Source of the DNA: Pseudoneurospora amorphoporcata
Lineage: Eukaryota > Ascomycota > Sordariomycetes > Sordariales > Sordariaceae
Reading direction: 5' to 3'
DNA: 64,000 bases
Assembly (NCBI GenBank): GCA_033297205.1
Contig: MU859217.1
Coordinates: 21,323 to 85,322 of the forward strand
Under the pieces are notes generated by a model, which worked only from the letters and a program-made list of their open reading frames with translations, ran no database searches and had not been told where the DNA came from. The position numbers and the translations under genes were made by a program. How positions within the stretch are numbered: position 1 is the stretch's first letter; every line of letters starts with the position of its first letter. Below, piece by piece: positions 57,509-64,000 of the stretch.

Positions 57509-59213
57509 TCACTTGTGTCTCTCATGGAATCTTCGTCCGCCTTGGGATCCATGTCTTCGCATGGGCAGCTCAAAGTCAAGGATGGCGACAGCTTGACTCT
57601 CCGCCGTGTGTTCAGCTGGGTGCCCAGCCGAGTCGACTGGATCGTGGCGAGCAAAGACCGACAGCACGTTGTCATATTCTAGTCTGGCTGAGTCTACCAG
57701 CGGTTCGCCGCCAAGGCCGTCTCCTTTCCAAACTTCTCGGTAATCGGTGTATCCACTATCTTTGGTGGCCCTCAGGATCCGCATGCTCTTCGTGGTCGAG
57801 TCTGGAAGGATTGCGTATAAGTCGCCGGTTTGACTGATGGCCTGTTGACCACGTTTGCTGCCTTGTTTGATGGCTTGCAGTGCCCGCTGCGTCTACGTTC
57901 CTAGTCACCGTCAATCGGCCTTGCCAGCAATATCAGAACCATGGCACAGCGCTAACTTACCATCTGGCGACCGGTAATAATGTTTCCACAGGTACGTGCC
58001 CCCGTCATCCATCATATCTCTGTTCAAGACATGTATACCTCCCTCTTGGTCAACCGCCTGTGCTTCTTGGTTCATCAGACCCTTGCCCTTGGCTATGTCA
58101 AAGGCCACGATTCCACTGGCATCGTTTCTTATGATGCCCTCTTTTGCCCTTTTGTCGTGGGAAAACTTGACGGGATCCCTCAAGTCGGCAATCATTTCAC
58201 CCTGGCCACTTCTCCATGTATATCCGTCGGAATGGCTGTAGGCATAAAAAATGTTATGGTTGTTTTCGGCCCCGTTAGGTCCCGCCTGTTGCTTGTGTTT
58301 GGTATCGAGCGGATCGTCCCACCCCGGATAGTCCACAAAGCCTCGATATACCCAAGTGACGTGGAGGGTTCCGTCGCGAGAGGTGATCCCGTTGACGTAC
58401 GGATTACTCTGAACGCCTGTCAGGTAAGGGCCGATGTACGTATAGCGACCGTCGTTGCCGTTGTAGGTGTAAAGATGGTCGTTGCCGAGCCCAGCCTTGC
58501 CGTCACGGTGGGAGAAGAACATATTCTCGCCGAGGAAGCCAAATCGGGGGTATGTCACATCGCGGAGGGGCTTGTGCGTGGATGGGATTCTCGGAAGGTG
58601 GTCAAGGGTGGCTGAGAAGATGTCTGGATGCCTACTGACGGCACGGGGCTGAGTGGCTATATGTTGCCTTGAGATGCGGTATCGAAGGCTGCTCGATAAT
58701 TGTATTGGAGGCGGTGAACATACAAAACAACTTGTGAGATCAAGAAGGACGGCGCGACTCACATATCACAGTGATGATCGAATGCGAGGTGGATCGTTCC
58801 ATCGCCAGGGCAGATTCCAAGCGAAACGGTGTTATGACCATCGTTGACGGTCTGCATGTAGTCACGAAGCTCGAGGACTTCCCAACGGTAAGCCTTTTCG
58901 TCGTTGTTTTGGACAGGCGCGTCGGAACGGGGCCGTAACTGTCTTCTGGCCACGCAAAGACACAGAGTGTCGCCATCGGCCGGCCCATTGTTGGACCAGT
59001 ATGCTGCGTACTGGTAGCCCCAGAAGGTGACTATGGCGTCCTGCTGGAATGCGTATGCGTTGAGCTTGTGTTGGCGACCTGGGGTGGCAGACTGACATCC
59101 CAGTTTCGTGATGACGGGTTGAGGCAGCTGCACTTGTGCGGTATTGTAGTCTTGGTGCCACAGCTTTGGCGTTTGGCCGTTGGGAGACAATGTTGGGTGG
59201 GGGACAAAAAGTC
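57509..59213 (-). pseudogene. Broken BNR-repeat beta-propeller carbohydrate enzyme
   Basis: Protein of the BNR_4 propeller family, which contains rhamnose-glucuronate lyases (PL42) and related rhamnosidases acting on arabinogalactan-type glycans. Three exons: about 59213-58763 (LGCQSATPGRQHKLNAYAFQ, NTVSLGICPGDGTIHLAFDH), 58688-57961 (FGFLGENMFFSHRDGKAG, HVTWVYRGFVDYPGWDDP, NHNIFYAYSHSDGYTW, YYRSPDG) and 57900-57509 (GDLYAILPDSTTKSMRILRA, DGLGGEPLVDSARLE). The third exon opens GGA ACG TAG ACG; homologues have Trp at this point, so TGG has become TAG at 57893-57895, a CpA-to-TpA change on the other strand. The 5' end has no ATG or signal peptide: a TGA blocks the frame just upstream of 59213. 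Probably secreted when intact. Activity assignment is by family only. Confidence 0.75.
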
Positions 59214-62057
59214 AACACTGAAGGACGAAATTCTGGTGATCCCGCTGTACGGAGAGTTCACGGGAGGTGGGGTAAAGAGGACAGAAGCTCATCCATCCTA
59301 TGGCAAGCTCACCTACCTACATCACCCAGTCTGGTTGAGCCTACTTGAGTGACATTGTAGGATATAATCGATACTGATAATGCCCCCGGCATCCACGCGG
59401 TGCTACCTCAGTCACAACACTTTATCTTCCAGAGTGACATGAACATCCGGGCCGACACCATCACCTCAGGCAGCTTGACACAATTTCCAGAAGAAGAAGA
59501 AGCCTGCATGTGCGTCAACAACATATCCAGTCAATTACAGTGTTATATATCATTCATCAGCCTTTGCTCAGCTCGCCAGGCCAAAACTAGAAACCTATTC
59601 TAACGTATCTCCGACTTTGCACGTGGCTCATCTCACCTCGAAGTTCTGCCAAGACGACCTCCATATACTGTCCCCTGATTTGTGGATAATCTACTTTCCG
59701 GCCCATACCCCAGTTCAGATATTCGATAGCCTTTGTCAGTTCTGACACATTGCATGCGACATCCCCAGCTCACCAACAAGGTGTGTCGCGAACCGGGCTC
59801 CTGGGGACCGGAAGGGACTGGTGATCTTCTTTTTACAGGGGCGAGCGCAATAATGACAGAAAAGTGCACTCGCTTGTGGTGTTGGTGATGAGGCTTCAAT
59901 TGGGTTCTGGGCGCGTGGAACAGCGTGATGATATCAATCACGGCGCGGAGCGGGGATGAATGGAATGGAAATTTGGGGTAGACTCCCCACCCTCCCACCT
60001 AATCGTCTAGCGTAGATTTACCCCGTGGGGGAAAAGATCGGGAGGTTGGAATATAAAAATTGGTACACTACTATACACTATCCCCTTCATATGTACTGCA
60101 TATCTTTTTTATATGTGGTTGAGACCAGAAAAGTCTATTGTCTTATGCTGGCGGTGGTGATGGTTTCCATCTATGAACTGACTGGAAAGGTTGATGTTAG
60201 GTACCGACCTACCTACCGAACTCCCAACCGAAGATGCGTGATGGTTTGGTTCAGAGGATCACAATCCCAACTTCATCAACCTTTGGGTTGCCTTGTTTGA
60301 AATTGTTGATTCCACCACGCCCGTAACATCGCGGGCGGGATGTGGGGTAACCCCCATTCTCCTCAGCGGGTTTCGGTGGGCTCACATTCAGTGGATTCCC
60401 GCTCGCGCTTTCCCCGGACTTGTACCTTGTGCAGATGACAATGTTCAACCACGACATCCTCCGGGCGAGGAGGAGCCGACTCCAGCATGACAAGAACGGC
60501 CGGTTCCACCTCGGGCTTTTACACCTGGGCTGTCTTTGTCGAAACCTATCTGATCGATATCCAGGTCCTTCTCCAGTCCTCCTCCACTTGCTCCCCACCA
60601 AGGACAAACAAGCCTTTTCCTTCGAGTGGCTCTCCTCCGCACTTTGTTGTTGATGTCCGTTCCGTGCCTCCACGAATGACACGGGACCAATAGGCTGCGA
60701 AAATACCAAGCTTCGAACTTCAGTAGCATGCTTACCCTGTGCTTGGCACGTGGAACACCGTGACCAGGCACTGGACCAGAGGCCGTTCATCCAGACACTC
60801 CCGGGGCCGTTGGGTTTCTTCTCGCCATTCTGATTGGCGGGGGGCTTTCCAGTTTACACGGCTTGTATTGTCAGGTGAGGGGAACAGCCGGCGTGCGGAG
60901 TGTGGGAGGGCAAGGGGCAAGGAGAAGAGAAGAGGCGACTCCATGGGATCTGGGGAAACATGGAGGGTGGGGGGAATGGCTGCGGCGGCGACAGTAATAA
61001 CACGGTCTGCCGAACACTGAAAGTCACTCGGAAGAAGAGGCCGAGTCCCGAATCCCAACCTCCAGCTTTTGAGCTCCTCTCTACTAACAAGGTATCTTGG
61101 ACGGCATCAAGGATCGTGACTTGAGCATCGCTTACTCAGGACTCTCTGCTCCATGGAAAAGACATCGACCAACATAATTCAACAAGATACATATACCAAA
61201 TACGAATGTGCCCACCGCTAACAAGTGCTACAGATCAGACGGTAGCAAAGACGACGACAAGGCAAAAGACGACGAAAAGGGATGGAGCCAGTTGCAATGC
61301 AACGTCCCCCTCTCCTTGGTGGAAAAATGCTACCAGTATTGGGCGAACAGGGAGGGGGCTTGGAAGAAAGAGCACACTCTAGCTCCAACCCGGTTACCCT
61401 TTGCCTTTGAATGCCGCAGAAAGGGGAATCGCCATCCATGTATTTTCCAAAACATAACTCCAATCAGGCCTGGTAAAGAGCATCGAGCCCTTGTAGTGTA
61501 CAGAGGGCGTGTGAGCTGTCTCCATCCGGTGTGATACAAGCGAGCGTACCATTGCTGCAACAGGAGGGAGAACCGCGGTCGCGCCATCATGGAATCTGGA
61601 GTATGGGGTAGCGTCTCTCACTAAACAGTTAAGGCGTGTCAAGTCGCCAAGGAAGCGACACCTAGGTATACCTACTTGGTGACCTTGCATGGGGGTTCCA
61701 GAACTGGCCGAACTGGCGTTGCACTGCGTTGCTTCCAGACATACAGGAACTACATAAGGGTTCCGGACACCGGCACCGTTACTGTCTAGGTATTATATTA
61801 CCCGGAGGCTGGAGGACACTCATTTTCTTTTCTCGTAAATCTTTCCTCTCACACCTCATCCATCTATCATCCTTCCTACCAACCACTCAGGTCCCGATCA
61901 AGAGGTCATACCGTTGAAGGAGGCTTCTCACTCATCGGCCAACATCCAGCCAGCGCCCAAAGAGGCCTCGAAGGCTGTTGTTCATCATCATCTCATCTCC
62001 GACACACGAAGAAGATATTTCGAACGATAGGGGGCAACCTCACATCAAACCGTCAAG
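59214..62057. other. Long spacer before the sugar transporter
   Basis: 2.8 kb without a recognisable gene. Several overlapping frames of 60-180 codons on both strands look like shadows. The right end (about 61800-62057) is CT-rich and probably the transporter leader. The lost 5' end of the BNR gene may lie at the left. Confidence 0.4.
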
Positions 62058-63368
62058 ATGGGTCTCTCAATAGGAAACAAGATCCTCCGAAAGATCGTCA
62101 AAAATGAGGCCATGGCACAAGATCCCCCAGAGATCTATGGCTGGCGTGTCTATCTCCTAGCCTGCTCTGTGAGTTCCTTCATGTCTCCTGAGCAGTATCA
62201 GTATCACTCAACAGGATCTTGCCTTACTAACCCTTCCACCCCTCCCCATCACAGGCTTGCTTCGGTGCCATGTCCTTCGGCTGGGACTCCTCCGTCATCG
62301 GCGGCGTCATCGAGCTCGAACCCTTCCAGCACGACTTTGGCTTCACCGGTAACCCGAAAGCCAAAGCCAACCTAGGCGGCAACATCGTCTCCACCCTCCA
62401 AGCCGGCTGCTTCCTCGGTGCTTTATTCGCCTCCCCCCTAACCGACCGCTACGGCCGCAAGTGGTGTCTCATCGCCGTCTCCCTCGTCGTCCTCGCCGGC
62501 ATCATCATGCAAGCCGCCGCCTCAGGCAACCTCGCACCCATGTACATCGGCCGCTTCATCGCCGGTGTCGGTGTCGGCGCCGCCTCTTGCATCAACCCCG
62601 TCTTCGTCTCGGAAAACGCTCCCCGCTCTATCCGCGGCTTGCTCACCGGTCTCTACCAGCTCTTCATCGTCACAGGAGGCATGATCGCTTTCTGGATCAA
62701 CTACTCGGTCTCGCTGCACTTCAAGGGCAAATCCATGTACATCTTCCCGCTCGCCCTCCAGGGCCTGCCCGCCGTCCTGCTGTGCGCCTGCATGCTCCTC
62801 TGCCACGAGTCCCCGCGCTGGCTGGCCCGTCGCGACCGCTGGGAGGAGTGCAAGTCTGTTCTCAGCCGCATCCGCAACCTGAGCCCCGATCACCCGTACA
62901 TCGTCGAGGAGTTCCGCGAGATTCAGGACCAGCTGGAGCACGAGCGCCGCCTCCAGGGCGATGCTACCTACTGGGACTTGACCCGCGATATGTGGACCAT
63001 CAGCGGCAACCGCAAGCGCGCGCTGATTAGTGTCTTCCTCATGATCTGCCAGCAGATGACGGGCACGAACGCCATCAACACGTACGCGCCGACCATCTTC
63101 AAGAACTTGGGCATCACGGGCACGTCGACGAGCTTGTTCAGTACCGGTATCTATGGTATTGTCAAGGTGACAAGCTGCGTCATCTTCTTGCTGTTCCTCG
63201 CCGACTCGTTGGGCCGTAGACGGTCGCTGCTGTGGACGTCGATTGCCCAGGGTCTGGCCATGTTTTATATCGGCCTGTATGTCCGCATCTCGCCGCCGAT
63301 CGAGGGCCAGTCGGTACCGCCCGCGGGATATGTGGCGTTGGTGTGCATCTTCTTGTTTGCTGCGTAAG

Positions 63369-63404
<36 letters not shown>

Positions 63405-63888
63405 CTCTCTTCCTTCCTTCCTTCCCTTCTGCCTCTTGCCTATTGCTATAGTACCTAGGTAAACCTTTAGCTAACATTGTACAAACAGTTTCTTCCAATT
63501 CGGCTGGGGTCCCGCCTGCTGGATCTACGCCTCGGAAATCCCCGCCGCCCGCCTGCGCTCGCTCAATGTGTCCTACGCCGCCGCGACACAGTGGCTCTTC
63601 AACTTCGTCGTTGCCCGCGCCGTCCCGACCATGCTGGTCACGGTGGGAGCCCACGGCTACGGCACCTACCTGATCTTTGGCAGCTTTTGCTTTAGCATGT
63701 TTGTCTTTGTCTGGTTCTTCGTGCCCGAGACCAAGGGCGTCTCGCTTGAGCATATGGATGAGCTGTTTGGCATTACTGATGGCGGGCCGGCTGCTGAGAA
63801 GGGGTCGGTTCAGGGCGGCGAATATGATGCGGCGTCGGAGATTGGGAAGGCGGATCAGAAGTCGAAGCATGTGGAGGTTTCTGTTTGA
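62058..63888 (+). CDS. MFS sugar transporter, 12 membrane helices
   Basis: Exons 62058-62168, 62255-63363 and 63489-63888 give 539 aa in phase. Sugar-porter marks are all present: [12 protein letters not shown] in helix 1, DRYGRK after helix 2, [20 protein letters not shown] and [10 protein letters not shown] (signature 2), ESPRWL after helix 6, [14 protein letters not shown] in helix 7, DSLGRRRSL between helices 8 and 9, and PETKG after helix 12. It should bring a hexose or related sugar (possibly quinate) across the plasma membrane with protons. The cytosolic tail is polar. Intron 2 contains T34. No sign of damage. Regulation is unknown; with nearby glycan hydrolases a nutritional role is plausible but unproven. 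Confidence 0.93.
63371..63404 (+). repeat. T34 run inside transporter intron 2
   Basis: Thirty-four T beginning eight bases after the intron 2 donor (GTAAGT at 63364), followed by CT repeats. Unusually long for a fungal intron. Confidence 0.85.
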
Positions 63889-63902
63889 TTAATTGGGGCG
63901 GG

Positions 63903-63905
<3 letters not shown>

Positions 63906-64000
<95 letters not shown>
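63906..64000 (+). repeat. T95 run reaching the window end
   Basis: Ninety-five uninterrupted T from 17 bases after the transporter stop codon to the last base. It may continue outside. It could be a poly(A) tail of a retroposon lying on the minus strand beyond the edge, or an assembly or contig-end artefact. Confidence 0.85.

Noticed and set aside
57391..57675. Minus-strand frame ending in a charged tail (DPKADEDSMRDTSD, then KKLRLERKQ)
   Set aside because: It overlaps the last exon of the BNR relic in another phase. The tail looks protein-like, but no start or splice links it to a gene.
62461..63030. Plus-strand frame of 189 Arg/His/Pro-rich codons within the sugar transporter
   Set aside because: Shadow of the transporter coding sequence in the next phase.

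Overview
The window reads as nuclear chromosomal DNA of a filamentous ascomycete, most likely a Sordariomycete close to Neurospora or Sordaria. Evidence: many short GT-AG introns (about 50-120 nt) with CTAAC/CTGAC-like branch sites, long pyrimidine-rich leaders, GC-rich coding DNA in AT-richer spacers, intron-bearing tRNAs, and gene relics whose in-frame stops can all be explained as CpA-to-TpA changes, the signature of repeat-induced point mutation (RIP). The species is an inference.

Layout. 0-9 kb: 3' end of a SET-domain gene, ribosomal protein uS19 (RPS15), a secreted GH53 endo-galactanase, a broken medium-chain dehydrogenase, and a membrane-anchored glutaredoxin. 9-17 kb: a 78-bp inverted repeat, an F-box-like gene, an SR/His-rich gene of unknown role, two solo LTRs with their target duplications, an intron-bearing tRNA-Tyr, and mitochondrial bL21m. 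18-27 kb: an Mps1-type kinase, ribosomal P2, an SPT2-type chromatin protein, and ribosome-biogenesis factor NSA2. 28-40 kb: a 61-aa Cys-rich protein, a long spacer, a PAP2 membrane phosphatase, a gene with a doubtful 5' end, a MITE, and a large VIT/VWA protein. 41-51 kb: a secreted GH2 hydrolase, an NTF2-like protein, a small ankyrin protein, a second MITE, a P450 relic that runs into a third MITE copy, and a fructosamine kinase. 51-64 kb: intron-bearing tRNA-Gln and tRNA-Glu, an orphan low-complexity gene, a broken BNR-type beta-propeller gene, an MFS sugar transporter, and a 95-nt T run at the window edge.

The genes form no single cluster. They mix housekeeping functions (ribosome, chromatin, kinase) with carbohydrate use (GH53, GH2, the BNR relic, the sugar transporter). 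The most informative signals are mobile-element ones: a TA-flanked MITE family with three copies, two independent solo LTRs upstream of a tRNA, and RIP-like decay of three genes, with a fourth possible. I found no convincing undescribed multi-gene system. Exon coordinates were derived by hand from splice signals, reading phase and family conservation, and were not checked against transcripts.
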